Notes: generated by a model from the sequence alone, not told the origin. A stretch of DNA of 32,129 nucleotides from Terriglobia bacterium (GCA_025358575.1 JANYJA010000129.1:1-32129), one strand, 5' to 3'. Counted from the stretch's first letter, positions 5,804 to 14,083 are shown. Made by a program: numbers and translations.

Positions 5804-8107
5804 CTACAAACTTCCGAACACCCCGACCTGCCGGCCCGCGTTCGAAATTTGGAGCGCGATCCGGCCATCTTCCTGAAGCGCACCGTTGCCCAGCCAGGTC
5901 GCCCCGTTTTCGATCGCCTTCACGTCCGTCAGCCGCAGCCGCAAGTCGGTGAAGCTGTAACAGGCCGATAGCTTTTCAAACGTGCGCTCGGGAGTGAACG
6001 CCACATCGCTTCCCGCAAGGTCGCCTTCCACGTGGAGCTTTGCCAGCAGATTTCGGCCTACGCCGCTCGATTGCACCACGGCGCTCGAATCCACCGTCCC
6101 GGATTTCCACTCCATCCCCGCGATTCGCACTGAAGCGCTGTATACCGGAGAATTTTCGGTCAAGTCGATGGCACCACGGGCCTCCACCGCGCCACCCCGA
6201 AAATGCGCCTGCAGATCCGTAAATGCAATATGCTGGGCGTCCCAGAGGACGCTGGTGCGCACCCGCTGAAGATCCGCCCCCCCCACGTGCAACTGCGGTA
6301 TCTGGATGATTCCGTCGGCGTGAAAATTTCGCAGCCAGTCGGGAATCTGCGCGTTGCCGAGCCGAAGCGCCAGCGCCAGCAGGCTCGTCTTAGGACGAAG
6401 GGTTGGAAGAAACAAGGATTCCAGCTCCGCGGCATCGATGGCACGCGACGCCATGAATCGGAAGCGGTGTGGATGCACCGCGCTGGGCTCATAGCGGTAC
6501 TCCCCGGCAAACGGCACATTTCCAACCTGTCCGCGCATTCGGGTCAATGAAATTCTCGGTCCTTCGATTTGAAGTTGAGCCGATTCAATTGTTACGGGCT
6601 TGGCAAGCGCTGGGATCGACGCGATTGCACCGGTGAGGAGAGCCTGGCCCGACCACTCGCCCGCTGTGTCCGGCGACTGATGGTACACCAGCGATCCTTT
6701 CCAAACGCCGGCGTTTACTATTGAAATCAGCGGTACACCCATCCAGCGTCCCTGGTTGCCGATCAACGAAACCGGCGAGCCCTCGCTGGCCAGCGTAACG
6801 TCAAGCGCCTTGCTCCCCACGTTGTACTCCGCGGACAATGAAGCTTCCTCATGCGTGCCCGCGGAGAAGGTGGCCGGAAGCATGCGGATATTGCCGTCGG
6901 CCGCCTCAATCGACGCAGTCTCAAAGTTAAGCGGCGGCGCTCCAGGAATGCTGAACGCGGCGTGCTGGAGCGTCGCGGTTCCCGAGACACTGCCGCCACT
7001 AGGCACGCTGATTTCTCCGTCAATGGTTCCACTCGCCTTCATGTTTTCAGGAATCTGCGCGCCCAAGTGCCGCGCGGTATCAAGCAGCATGGCCACTGGA
7101 AACTGGTGCGCCCGAAACGTCACGTTCGACTGCGGGCTGGATAGATAGGCGCTGGTTCGCCATAATGCGACAAGCATCGGGTCTTTCTCGCTGATGGCGC
7201 GCGCTTCCATGGAAATCTGCTGCCCCGGAAGGTTCCACGACCCAGTGAGCAGCACCGGCCATCCCTCGCCCAGCGGAATACTTTGATCCCAGCGGTGAAG
7301 TTCTTCGACGCGCATGCGCCCGTTCACCGCGATGCTGGCCAGCGGCCCTTGGAGACGCACGCGTCCGGAAACCACGCCGTGAAGCCCCATATCTTCGCCA
7401 TGAATCAAGGTGACGATGTCGCCTATTTCACTCTTCTCGAGTTGCAGGTCGAAGTCGACGGAGCCGGCTTTCTGTTCGGTCTGGCGCCAGTGCCCCTTGG
7501 CGCGAATCAAGCCGAAGCCGCGCGCCGGCCGGTCGGTGCGGGCGGGAGCGCCTTCAAACTTCAGCGTCCAATCGGAACCATCCGGCTTCGCGGGTGCGAT
7601 GTCCCAATCGGTATCGAGCAAGTAGAAATTAATCTTGGTCGGTCCCAGCTTAAAGTTAATGCGCCCGCCGCGCACGTGAATGCCGGGAAAGGCCGCCAGA
7701 AGATTGGGACGCAGGAAGGGCTCGAAATTCCACCGGAACGCACCCCGCCCGGTATCGACGCGAGCCAGATTCATTTGCGCATCCTCGAGCGTGAGCGAGG
7801 AAAACGCGAGATTGCCGGTAAACAATGAGAACAGTTGCGGGCGCGCGCTCAGCGTTTCGACGTAGGCGAAGGGTTCAACACCGATCCGTGGGTCCTCGCC
7901 GATGACAACTTTACCGAGTGTGAACTGTGGTCCGGTCAGGAAGCCGAAGTGAACGTCATGGATGACGACCTTTCGGCCCAGCGCGGACTCCAGAGCCTCG
8001 TGAATCCGGTCGCGATACAAACCTTCGGTCAGCTTGGGCGCCGCCACGGCGGCTATTAGCAGCAGGCCGAAACAGACTCCGCCCCACTTGAAAACCTTGG
8101 CTCTCAA
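5804..8107 (-). CDS. AsmA-family envelope protein
   Basis: This 767-residue protein has an N-terminal membrane segment (about residues 7-25, KWGGVCFGLLLIAAVAAPKL) followed by a long beta-rich periplasmic region, the layout of AsmA/YhdP-type proteins. These are thought to bridge the inner and outer membranes and to help lipid movement. The segment after the anchor (LGRKVVIHDVHFGFLTGP, then repeated FSSLTLEDAQ-type strands) is typical of the family N-terminus. The start is TTG, sharing TTGA with the stop of the mocA-like gene, so translation is coupled. Nothing links its envelope role to the two cofactor genes upstream, so the pairing is probably an accident of operon packing. It is convergent with the receiver-domain gene, with 17 bases between. 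Confidence 0.8.
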   Translation of the reverse strand: MRAKVFKWGGVCFGLLLIAAVAAPKLTEGLYRDRIHEALESALGRKVVIHDVHFGFLTGPQFTLGKVVIGEDPRIGVEPFAYVETLSARPQLFSLFTGNLAFSSLTLEDAQMNLARVDTGRGAFRWNFEPFLRPNLLAAFPGIHVRGGRINFKLGPTKINFYLLDTDWDIAPAKPDGSDWTLKFEGAPARTDRPARGFGLIRAKGHWRQTEQKAGSVDFDLQLEKSEIGDIVTLIHGEDMGLHGVVSGRVRLQGPLASIAVNGRMRVEELHRWDQSIPLGEGWPVLLTGSWNLPGQQISMEARAISEKDPMLVALWRTSAYLSSPQSNVTFRAHQFPVAMLLDTARHLGAQIPENMKASGTIDGEISVPSGGSVSGTATLQHAAFSIPGAPPLNFETASIEAADGNIRMLPATFSAGTHEEASLSAEYNVGSKALDVTLASEGSPVSLIGNQGRWMGVPLISIVNAGVWKGSLVYHQSPDTAGEWSGQALLTGAIASIPALAKPVTIESAQLQIEGPRISLTRMRGQVGNVPFAGEYRYEPSAVHPHRFRFMASRAIDAAELESLFLPTLRPKTSLLALALRLGNAQIPDWLRNFHADGIIQIPQLHVGGADLQRVRTSVLWDAQHIAFTDLQAHFRGGAVEARGAIDLTENSPVYSASVRIAGMEWKSGTVDSSAVVQSSGVGRNLLAKLHVEGDLAGSDVAFTPERTFEKLSACYSFTDLRLRLTDVKAIENGATWLGNGALQEDGRIALQISNAGRQVGVFGSL

Positions 8108-8676
8108 AGCGACCTCGTCAGCAAGCGCTCATAAGCGGCCGGGTCGTCGACGTCATCTAGAATTCCGGAATCTTCGACAGGCACGTAACTCGTATGGTCG
8201 GCGTGACGATGAATTACCACACGCGCCTGCGAATCTGGTGGAAGCTCGAGAAATTCCGGGATCAATTCCTTGCGGAAGCTGATGGGATGGCCTTTGCGGC
8301 CGTCGAACACGGGAATGCTCAGGATGCCATCCGATTCAAGAAGCGCGTCAATGGTCGAAGCCCACACTCGCGGATGATCTACCAGCGTGAATAGGACGCG
8401 CTCGACGTCGGCGGGGACGGCTCGCAGTCCGCACTGCATGGAAGTGAGCTGTCCCTGACGGTAGTGGTGGTTGATTACCACTGTGGCGGAGGGATTCAGC
8501 GCGGAGCGGATCGGCTCCGGATCGTGCCCGAGAACTACTATTACCGGGCTGCATCGGGCGCTAAAGCTCTGGATCAATCCATCGACAAAGCTCGCTCCGT
8601 CGAGCGTTAGCAGAGCCTTCGCGCGGCCCATCCGGCGTGATTCACCAGCCGCGAGAATCAGCGCCGCGACCTTCAC
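8104..8676 (-). CDS. MobA/MocA-like nucleotidyltransferase for molybdenum cofactor
   Basis: This 190-residue cytosolic protein begins with the nucleotide-binding signature of the MobA-like NTP transferase family, LAAGESRRMGRAKALL (residues 8-23), and has the metal-site motif LVDHPRV in the middle. MocA transfers CMP, and MobA GMP, from the nucleotide to molybdopterin. Being translated with an XdhC-type protein favours the MocA-like role, which prepares molybdopterin cytosine dinucleotide for xanthine-dehydrogenase-type hydroxylases. The GTG start shares GTGA with the xdhC stop. No molybdenum hydroxylase subunit is encoded in the window. A different nucleotide-sugar-type activity is possible but less likely in this setting. 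Confidence 0.82.
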   Translation of the reverse strand: MKVAALILAAGESRRMGRAKALLTLDGASFVDGLIQSFSARCSPVIVVLGHDPEPIRSALNPSATVVINHHYRQGQLTSMQCGLRAVPADVERVLFTLVDHPRVWASTIDALLESDGILSIPVFDGRKGHPISFRKELIPEFLELPPDSQARVVIHRHADHTSYVPVEDSGILDDVDDPAAYERLLTRSL

Positions 8677-9509
8677 TTGAGGAGCGCGCGGAGATGTTCA
8701 TCCGCGAAAACCGATTTTGAGAGCGAGCGCCACTGGCCCTCCGGAGCGCGCCGCGCCGCAATCATCTCGGCGGCCACGGAGATGGCGATCTCTTCGGGCG
8801 AAATCGCGCCGATCTCGAAGCCCATGGGAGCAAACACGCGGTCGAAAGCCGAGCGCGGGATGTCTTCCTTCTCAAGTTCCTTGATCACGTTGATGACTTT
8901 GCGCTTGCTGCCAATCATGGCAATGTAGCGCGCCGGCGTCGAAACCGCCCAGCGAAGCACGCGCATATCGTCGCGGTGCCCGCGCGTCACGATGACCAGG
9001 TAACTGGTGTCGTTGATCGCAAGCTGCGGAAACACCTCTTCGTATTCCTGGGCGAAGATCTCGGTGGCTTCGGGAAAGCGGTCGCGATTGGCGAAAGTTT
9101 CGCGATTGTCCACGATGCTGGCGCTGAACCCCGCCATGGTGATGACCGTGGACAGGCTCTTCGAAATGTGACCCGCGCCGAAAATGTACGCACGCGGCGG
9201 AGGCACCACAGCTTCCACAAAAACATCCAACTGCCCGCCGCAGATGAGTCCGTTGTCGTAAGCCGCGTCCTGCCCAAGGTTGAAGGTCATGTGGCGTGCC
9301 CTTTCGGTGGCGATCACTTCGCGCGCCGCGTTCCAGACTTCCGCCTCAACGCAGCCCCCACCGATGGTGCCGAGCATGGAGCCATCTTCACGCACCAGCA
9401 ATTTGGCGCTTTCGTGGCTGGGGATTGAGCCGCGAACCTGCACGATGGTGGCAATTGCCGACTTCTGCCCCAGCTTACGAAGGCGAATCAGCTCATCGTA
9501 AATATCCAT
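8673..9509 (-). CDS. xdhC: XdhC/CoxI-family molybdoenzyme maturation factor
   Basis: The 278-residue protein has both family domains. The N-terminal XdhC/CoxI domain (about 10-75) contains ATIVQVRGSIPSHESAKLLV and GTIGGGCVEAEVW. The C-terminal Rossmann-type domain starts at AYIFGAGHISKSL (about 130) and continues with VDNRETFANRDRFPEA and RDDMRVLRWAV. XdhC binds the molybdenum cofactor, protects it during sulfuration and inserts it into xanthine-dehydrogenase-type enzymes. It is the first gene of a unit with the mocA-like and asmA-like genes. A TATAAT box ends nine bases before the ATG, so its mRNA may start at or very near the start codon. The start fits the family N-terminus (MDIYDELIRLRK). 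Confidence 0.92.
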   Translation of the reverse strand: MDIYDELIRLRKLGQKSAIATIVQVRGSIPSHESAKLLVREDGSMLGTIGGGCVEAEVWNAAREVIATERARHMTFNLGQDAAYDNGLICGGQLDVFVEAVVPPPRAYIFGAGHISKSLSTVITMAGFSASIVDNRETFANRDRFPEATEIFAQEYEEVFPQLAINDTSYLVIVTRGHRDDMRVLRWAVSTPARYIAMIGSKRKVINVIKELEKEDIPRSAFDRVFAPMGFEIGAISPEEIAISVAAEMIAARRAPEGQWRSLSKSVFADEHLRALLK

Positions 9510-9517
9510 TGATTCGG

Positions 9518-9547
9518 ATTATAACGTGGCTGATCGTTCCCGAGTCT
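9518..9547 (-). promoter_or_regulatory. Candidate promoter of the xdhC operon, near-leaderless
   Basis: On the minus strand TATAAT lies at 9523-9518, with AAGACT (9547-9542) 18 bases upstream as a weak -35. Transcription starting about seven bases after the -10 would begin near 9511, next to the ATG at 9509. No Shine-Dalgarno sequence is present between them. Confidence 0.45.
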
Positions 9548-10037
9548 TCAGAACGAATAACGAAGGCTGGCCTGAACCACGCGAGCTGGGTACGCACTTT
9601 GAAATTCGCCGAATGTTGCCGGAGTGTTTACGTTCAGGCTGGGCTTGTAGAAGTTAACATGATTGAGAGCATTGAAAGCCTCTCCCCGAAACTGCAGGCG
9701 ATGTCCCTCGAAGGGCATTTTGAAATTTTTCATCACTGCCAATGTCGAAATTCATGAAGCCCGGCAAACGAATAATTGCGCGGCTCCCTGTTGTGCCGCC
9801 GGCCTCCTGGAAGTAATTACCGGCAGTTGAGGGGTTGTTGAACAGGCTCGGAAGTCCGTTGTTATCGATGGTCTTTCCATACTTGTCGGGAGTTCCGGGA
9901 AGCCGCTCGGTGATCGCGTTAAATTCGTAATTTGTGGGATAGACGCCGCCTGCGCCAATCGTCGTTGGCAGTCCCGAATGGAAACGCGCGATGGTGGAAA
10001 TCTGCCACCCTCCGATAACGGCATCCTGGAAAGCGAA
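9548..10037 (-). pseudogene. C-terminal remnant of an Oar-like TonB-dependent receptor, frameshifted
   Basis: Read on the minus strand from 10037, one frame gives a receptor C-terminal sequence, including VIGGWQISTIARFHSGLPTT and SRAIIRLPGFMNFDI. At about 9739-9741 the sense moves to another frame that begins AVMKNFKMPFEGHRLQFRGE, passes AFNALNHVNF and ends ARVVQASLRYSF. One extra G explains the shift (ATT-G-GCA). Together this is about 165 residues of the last beta-barrel strands of the carboxypeptidase-regulatory-domain/TonB receptors abundant in Solibacter-type genomes. The plug domain, most of the barrel and any start codon are missing. The remnant begins immediately after the stop codon of the methyltransferase gene, which suggests a deletion join there. 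The reading frames are otherwise well kept, so the decay looks recent. Confidence 0.82.
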
Positions 10038-10583
10038 TTATTTCTTCGGAGCGACGATGTCGTAAACGAAGATGGAATGAACGCGGCCATCCGCTTCGAG
10101 TCTTTCAGTGACCGCTGGATGCCAGCCGCGGATCTCAAAATCGTGGGACACCACGCGCGATCCCGGCTTCAAGTACCGTTCCAGCTCCGGCCTAAGCCGT
10201 TCGTTTGAGCTAGTCAGCAGATAGAGCGTCACAACGTTGGCCGGGCTAAGGTCCGTGTGCAGCGCGTTTCCGTGAACGATGGTCACGCGATTTTCCAGTC
10301 CCATGTTGTGGATGCGCGCCGAGGTCTTTTCGTAAATGTCCCGCGATAGTTCGATACCCACGGCCCGCGCCTGGAACTTCTGCGCCGCTGTGATCACAAT
10401 CCGGCCGTCGCCGCAGCCCAGATCGTAGACCATCTCACCCGGCTTTAGATGGGCCGCTTCCAGCATCCGCTCCACCACTAGCTGCGGCGTCGGAATATTG
10501 GGCGCCAGATTGTCTGGATGCTTGAATTGCTGACCAAATGCCAAGCTTGCGAAAGTGAGTACGAGAATCGTGGAAACGCGCAT
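10038..10583 (-). CDS. Exported class I SAM-dependent methyltransferase
   Basis: The 181-residue protein starts with a Sec signal peptide (MRVSTILVLTFASLAFGQ) and then has a compact Rossmann methyltransferase fold: motif I VYDLGCGDGRIVITAA (about 53-68), the acidic end of strand 2 in AVGIELSRDIYEK, and VTIVHGNALHTDL. The C-terminal half contains the SRVVSHDFEIRGW strand region. Family members of this small type methylate proteins or small molecules with S-adenosylmethionine, and the substrate is unknown. A secreted location is odd because SAM is cytosolic. The gene follows the exported protein gene with only three bases between, and its stop abuts the receptor remnant. An inner-membrane-anchored location, with the signal kept, is an alternative. 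Confidence 0.82.
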   Translation of the reverse strand: MRVSTILVLTFASLAFGQQFKHPDNLAPNIPTPQLVVERMLEAAHLKPGEMVYDLGCGDGRIVITAAQKFQARAVGIELSRDIYEKTSARIHNMGLENRVTIVHGNALHTDLSPANVVTLYLLTSSNERLRPELERYLKPGSRVVSHDFEIRGWHPAVTERLEADGRVHSIFVYDIVAPKK

Positions 10584-10586
10584 GAA

Positions 10587-11825
10587 TCACTGGGAGGAGG
10601 ATGGTGAAGATATTTTCCCCAGCTTTAATCTTACAATACGCGCCATAATCTCGGACCAGGCAACCCAAAGATCGCGCGGCCGCGAGATAGTGTATTCGTA
10701 ACCCTTCAGGTGCTTAACGGCGTTCCCGATTGCATCGCGCCACGGATTTCCCTGCGGGTTCAGATTGTAATTCATGTAGAAAACCGGGTATGGGATGGTT
10801 CCCATATCGTTCAGCGACTCGTGCGGCACGCCTTCATCGATCATTACTTTGGGACCGGCGAAGATCATCGCGTCGGGATGGTCGTTGGCCATCTCTTTGG
10901 TGATCAGTTCGGTCAAAAAGTCGGTGTCGCCGTGCTTCTGTTCCAGCCTTTTCAGGTTTACAGTGCCTAGGCTCAGCGAATTCAGCGAATCGCCCAAGGC
11001 AGGGAAATTGATCTGCTCCGACTGGTCCTGCCGGTAAATAACACGCTGCTCCTGCATGTTGAAAGCGACTACGGAGAACTTGCAGATCCGAGGCTCGCGC
11101 GAGATATTCCGCAAGATCGAAACCAGCGCGTTCATATCCAGAGGTTGAAGAGTCGCCGAAGAAAATTTCTGCGGCGCGAAATTGATCATCACCTTCACGT
11201 TCAGGGGTCCGCTAACTTGGTCGCGCGCAATCGGCGGTTCGTCTTTAAAAGGCTCTTGGTCGGAAGCGTCCACGGTCTCCGGCGCGATCGAAAGTTTCAC
11301 CAGTTTATCTTTCGGCGGAAGCGCGGCTTCGGCTTCCCAATTCGAAGCGCATACGCGCTCGGACCGGTCGCGCATCAGCCACTCCACTTTGTACGTGCCT
11401 TCTCCCAGATCGAAGCCGCCTTGCAAATACGCATCGCCGGGGGCGTTCTCCTCTATTTTCGGAACATTGATCCGCTGCGAGAAGTAGACCGGCTCCTCCG
11501 GGCGGCTTACAGGAGTCACCCGGAAAATCATCGTCAGCAGATCGCTCGAGCCGGCGAGGTCCTTGAGCGGAACCGCGACTTCATATCCAGCGTGGAAGCG
11601 AAGATCGAAACCGAGAGATGGCTTAACGGGCGTGACCGTGCACGGCAGATCCTTGCGATCCTCGTGTGCGCCAAGAATCACGGAATCCGAGCTAAAAACT
11701 CGGACGGGCAGCCCCGGATTCGATCCCTGCATTAAAACTTGAGCCGGAAATGGCCGCACGGCAGCCAAGGGAATAGCGAGGAACAGGAGCAGGCGGGTTG
11801 GGCAGACAAACTTTTCCAAGCTCAT
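10587..11825 (-). CDS. Exported protein of unknown function
   Basis: Not recognised. From the chosen ATG at 11825 the 412-residue protein has a signal peptide (MSLEKFVCPTRLLLFLAIPL, cut after about FPAQ). The first half is beta-rich and ends near VEWLMRDRSERVCASNWEAE. The second half, from about residue 210, is alpha/beta with an N-terminal FAPQKFSS segment and the strand AMIFAGPKVMI, followed by VFYMNYNLNP. It ends RDLWVAWSEIMARIVRLK plus a Ser-rich tail. The second half could be a von Willebrand factor A-like fold, but no MIDAS motif was seen. A longer frame start upstream adds 17 residues before the signal and is less likely. It is cotranscribed with the exported methyltransferase. A mini reading frame precedes it. 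Confidence 0.6.
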   Translation of the reverse strand: MSLEKFVCPTRLLLFLAIPLAAVRPFPAQVLMQGSNPGLPVRVFSSDSVILGAHEDRKDLPCTVTPVKPSLGFDLRFHAGYEVAVPLKDLAGSSDLLTMIFRVTPVSRPEEPVYFSQRINVPKIEENAPGDAYLQGGFDLGEGTYKVEWLMRDRSERVCASNWEAEAALPPKDKLVKLSIAPETVDASDQEPFKDEPPIARDQVSGPLNVKVMINFAPQKFSSATLQPLDMNALVSILRNISREPRICKFSVVAFNMQEQRVIYRQDQSEQINFPALGDSLNSLSLGTVNLKRLEQKHGDTDFLTELITKEMANDHPDAMIFAGPKVMIDEGVPHESLNDMGTIPYPVFYMNYNLNPQGNPWRDAIGNAVKHLKGYEYTISRPRDLWVAWSEIMARIVRLKLGKISSPSSSQ

Positions 11826-11827
11826 CG

Positions 11828-11852
11828 TCACACCAATAGCATCTGGGCCTCC
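11828..11852 (-). promoter_or_regulatory. GGAGG-led four-codon mini reading frame before the exported gene
   Basis: On the minus strand GGAGG (11852-11848) stands five bases before ATG CTA TTG GTG TGA (11842-11828). The stop is two bases before the ATG at 11825, which itself has no good ribosome binding site. This would suit termination-reinitiation, but the piece is short and may be chance. Confidence 0.3.
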
Positions 11853-12000
11853 ATTGTGCCATAGCGAATCGCACAAGTGGAAACTTCTTTGAATTCTGGG
11901 CTTATCGAACGGAGAAGCTTGAAATCATAGTAGCGAAACGCATCGCGCTGTGTCTCTATTACCGAAACGCGGGGGTAATTATTGTAAATATTTCGCGGCT

Positions 12001-12606
12001 TTAAGAAACCTTGCGCCGCGAGCAACGGATCGCCGTCAGCCGCGCTGAGACGGCCGCAACCTTGGTGTCCACCAGGCCCCTGCCGCGCAACGCGTCCATC
12101 ACCATGGCTTCTCGCACTTGTTGACCGGGTCCCTTGGGATAGACGATCCATAACGGCAGCCCCGCGCTCAATTCCGCGCCAACATTTTCAAACATAGCCT
12201 GCAGTTCACTAACGGTGTCTACGCGGCCCACCACTAAGTGGATGTTCCCCTTTTCGGCCGCACTTCCCGTTCTGAGCGCTTCTTCGAGATTGTCATCGTC
12301 CACGACGCCCCACACTTTCACCCGCGTTCCAGCGTCGATGCCCAGCTTCTTCGCTAGACTCGGCGGAGGCGTTGCGATGGCCTTAGCCCAGCGCTCCGCC
12401 GCGCCCGCGCCCAAGGTGAGAGCGACCGCCTCGTCCCCGACGCGAAATGTCAACTGATCGCCGTTAGGCAACACGTCCCTCAGGTCGACAACGCTTACGC
12501 GGCGCCGCATCCCGCCCCGAAGTATAAGTTCACCGCCTTCGAGCTGCACCTTGACATCGGCACCCTCCGCACCCCACCGGCACCTGCACAAAGCTTCGCG
12601 ACCCAT
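12001..12606 (-). CDS. DUF3052-like protein of unknown function
   Basis: This 201-residue protein has no signal peptide. Its second half resembles DUF3052 proteins: PSLAKKLGIDAGTRVKVWG at about 84-102, a central HLVVGRVDTVSELQAMF strand-helix, then LWIVYPKGPG and the closing block GLVDTKVAAVSARLTAIRC. The first half (about 15-80) is a beta-rich region, ELILRGGMRRRVSVVDL. No catalytic residues are obvious. It starts 32 bases after the stop of the binding-protein gene of the egt-linked transporter, on the same strand, and may be the last gene of that operon. The first 16 residues are Cys/Arg-rich and poorly family-like, so a GTG start around residue 20 is possible. Confidence 0.55.
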   Translation of the reverse strand: MGREALCRCRWGAEGADVKVQLEGGELILRGGMRRRVSVVDLRDVLPNGDQLTFRVGDEAVALTLGAGAAERWAKAIATPPPSLAKKLGIDAGTRVKVWGVVDDDNLEEALRTGSAAEKGNIHLVVGRVDTVSELQAMFENVGAELSAGLPLWIVYPKGPGQQVREAMVMDALRGRGLVDTKVAAVSARLTAIRCSRRKVS

Positions 12607-12638
12607 TGTGATCGAAACTATTTTAGCGCCGCCGCGTG

Positions 12639-13508
12639 CTATTTCTTCCCTCCTTCTAGAAATTCACGCGCAATGTCTCGGATGGGCCGGTGCTTCCCGT
12701 CAAGTTGATAGTTCAGCTTTTGCATCATTGGCGTGGTGAACCGGCCTGAAAGTTTCGCTAGCGCTTCGCGTAGACCTTTGTATTCCTGAAGTGCGGGGCT
12801 TCGCGCCACGATCGCGGCTTGATACGGCGGGAAGTAGTGGCGGTCGTCTTCCAGCGCGACTACCGGGTTCACGGATAACAGCCCGTCGGTCGCGTTTGCG
12901 GCCACCATATCTACTTGCTTCTGTTCGAGCGCTTGATAAAGAAGTCCCAAGTCCATCGTCTTGACGGAGCCTTTCACCGGCAGCCCGTAGGTCTGCATAA
13001 GGCCGGCCAGCCCGTCGGGACGCTGTACGAATTCATAACCGACGCCCAGTTTCCACCCCTCGGAGTAGCGAGCGGCTCCAGTGAGTGTCGCGATCTTCCG
13101 GTCGACCGCGTCCTGTTTACGAATCACCATTGCAAACGTGTTGTTAAAGCCGAGCGGGTCGAGCCATTCCAGGTTCCATTGGCGATATCCGGCTCGCACC
13201 GTCGACAAGACCGTCTGCGGATTCGCGGCGATCGGGCGTTTCAGAACGGACGTCAGAGCGGTGCCGGTATATTCGGGATACAAATCGATCTGCCCGTTGA
13301 GGATCGCCTGATGTGCCAGAAGCGTGCCCCCTAGGTCGAGCTTGCGCGTGACCGGCTGCCCCAATTCCTTTTCGAGGTGCTGCGCGATGATCTCGCCCAG
13401 GATCAGTTGCTCACTGAAATTCTTTGACGCGACGATCACGCGGTGCGGACGCGAACACGCAACGCAAAACAACAGAGCTAGGCCGGCGCAAATCTTCTTT
13501 CGATCCAT
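12639..13508 (-). CDS. OpuBC/OpuCC-type quaternary-amine substrate-binding lipoprotein
   Basis: From the ATG at 13508 the 289-residue protein begins with a signal ending in a Cys (MDRKKICAGLALLFCVAC), probably lipidated at C18, although the lipobox (CVAC) is not perfect. The mature protein carries the family stretch KNFSEQLILGEIIAQHLE (about 28-45), then LGGTLLAHQAILNGQIDLYP and EYTGTALT. These are shared by binding proteins for glycine betaine, choline, carnitine and, in the EgtU group, ergothioneine. The frame extends much further upstream, but that part overlaps the permease in another frame and is not protein-like. The start lies 31 bases inside the permease gene. Its ligand cannot be read from sequence. 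The adjacent egtB-egtD suggests a betaine of the ergothioneine pathway. Confidence 0.88.
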   Translation of the reverse strand: MDRKKICAGLALLFCVACSRPHRVIVASKNFSEQLILGEIIAQHLEKELGQPVTRKLDLGGTLLAHQAILNGQIDLYPEYTGTALTSVLKRPIAANPQTVLSTVRAGYRQWNLEWLDPLGFNNTFAMVIRKQDAVDRKIATLTGAARYSEGWKLGVGYEFVQRPDGLAGLMQTYGLPVKGSVKTMDLGLLYQALEQKQVDMVAANATDGLLSVNPVVALEDDRHYFPPYQAAIVARSPALQEYKGLREALAKLSGRFTTPMMQKLNYQLDGKHRPIRDIAREFLEGGKK

Positions 13509-14083
13509 CCAAGTCCTTCGTCGGCCAAAATCGCCATGAGTGCCGCGGGAACGGCTCCCGCTAATATTTGACCAGAATCCACCGACGCGATGCCGCGAAA
13601 AATGAACACGCCGAGGCCGCCCGCGCCGATTGCCGCCGCAATGGTCGCCGTCCCCACCGTGGTGACGGTCGCCACCCGAAGTCCGGCCAGAATGGTGCGC
13701 GCCGCCAGCGGAAGTTCCACTTGCCAGAGCACCTGTCGCGGCGTCATTCCCATCGCTACTGCGGATTCGCGCACTGCCGCATCCACGCCCATGATGCCTA
13801 CTAGCGTGTTGCGCAGAATCGGAAGCAGCGCATAGAGCACCAGCGCAATGATTGCGGTCCGCTTGCCGATCCCGCCGATGAACGGAATCGGAATCAGGAA
13901 GCCGAATAGCGCGAGGCTCGGAATGGTTTGCAGTATATTCGCGAAGCCAAGCACCCAGCGATGCCATGCTGCGCGGCGCGTCAGCCAGATGGCCGTTGGA
14001 ATCGCGATTCCCGCCGCAATCAGCATCGAGATCGCGACCATGATGATGTGCTCGATTGCGAGGTCCTGCAGTTCAAACCACAT
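13478..14083 (-). CDS. OpuBB/OpuCB-type ABC transporter permease
   Basis: The 201-residue inner-membrane protein, starting at the ATG at 14083, has about five or six hydrophobic helices (for example IIMVAISMLIAAGIAIPTAI and ILQTIPSLALFGFLIPIPF). It carries the EAA-type coupling motif ESAVAMGMTPRQVLWQVELP that contacts the ATPase. Length and the pattern ATVTTVGTATIAAAIGAGGLG are those of OpuBB/ProW-like permeases. Upstream in-frame sequence is rich in Cys and Arg and overlaps the ATPase gene, so it is excluded. The start overlaps the ATPase stop by 11 bases. Only one permease is encoded, so it probably works as a homodimer. Unlike EgtU, the binding domain is on a separate lipoprotein. Confidence 0.9.
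   Translation of the reverse strand: MWFELQDLAIEHIIMVAISMLIAAGIAIPTAIWLTRRAAWHRWVLGFANILQTIPSLALFGFLIPIPFIGGIGKRTAIIALVLYALLPILRNTLVGIMGVDAAVRESAVAMGMTPRQVLWQVELPLAARTILAGLRVATVTTVGTATIAAAIGAGGLGVFIFRGIASVDSGQILAGAVPAALMAILADEGLGWIERRFAPA

Noticed and set aside
12639-13967. Long version (442 codons) of the transporter binding protein
   Set aside because: The first 153 codons overlap the permease gene in another frame and give a Gly/Arg/His-rich non-protein-like stretch. The signal peptide starts at 13508.
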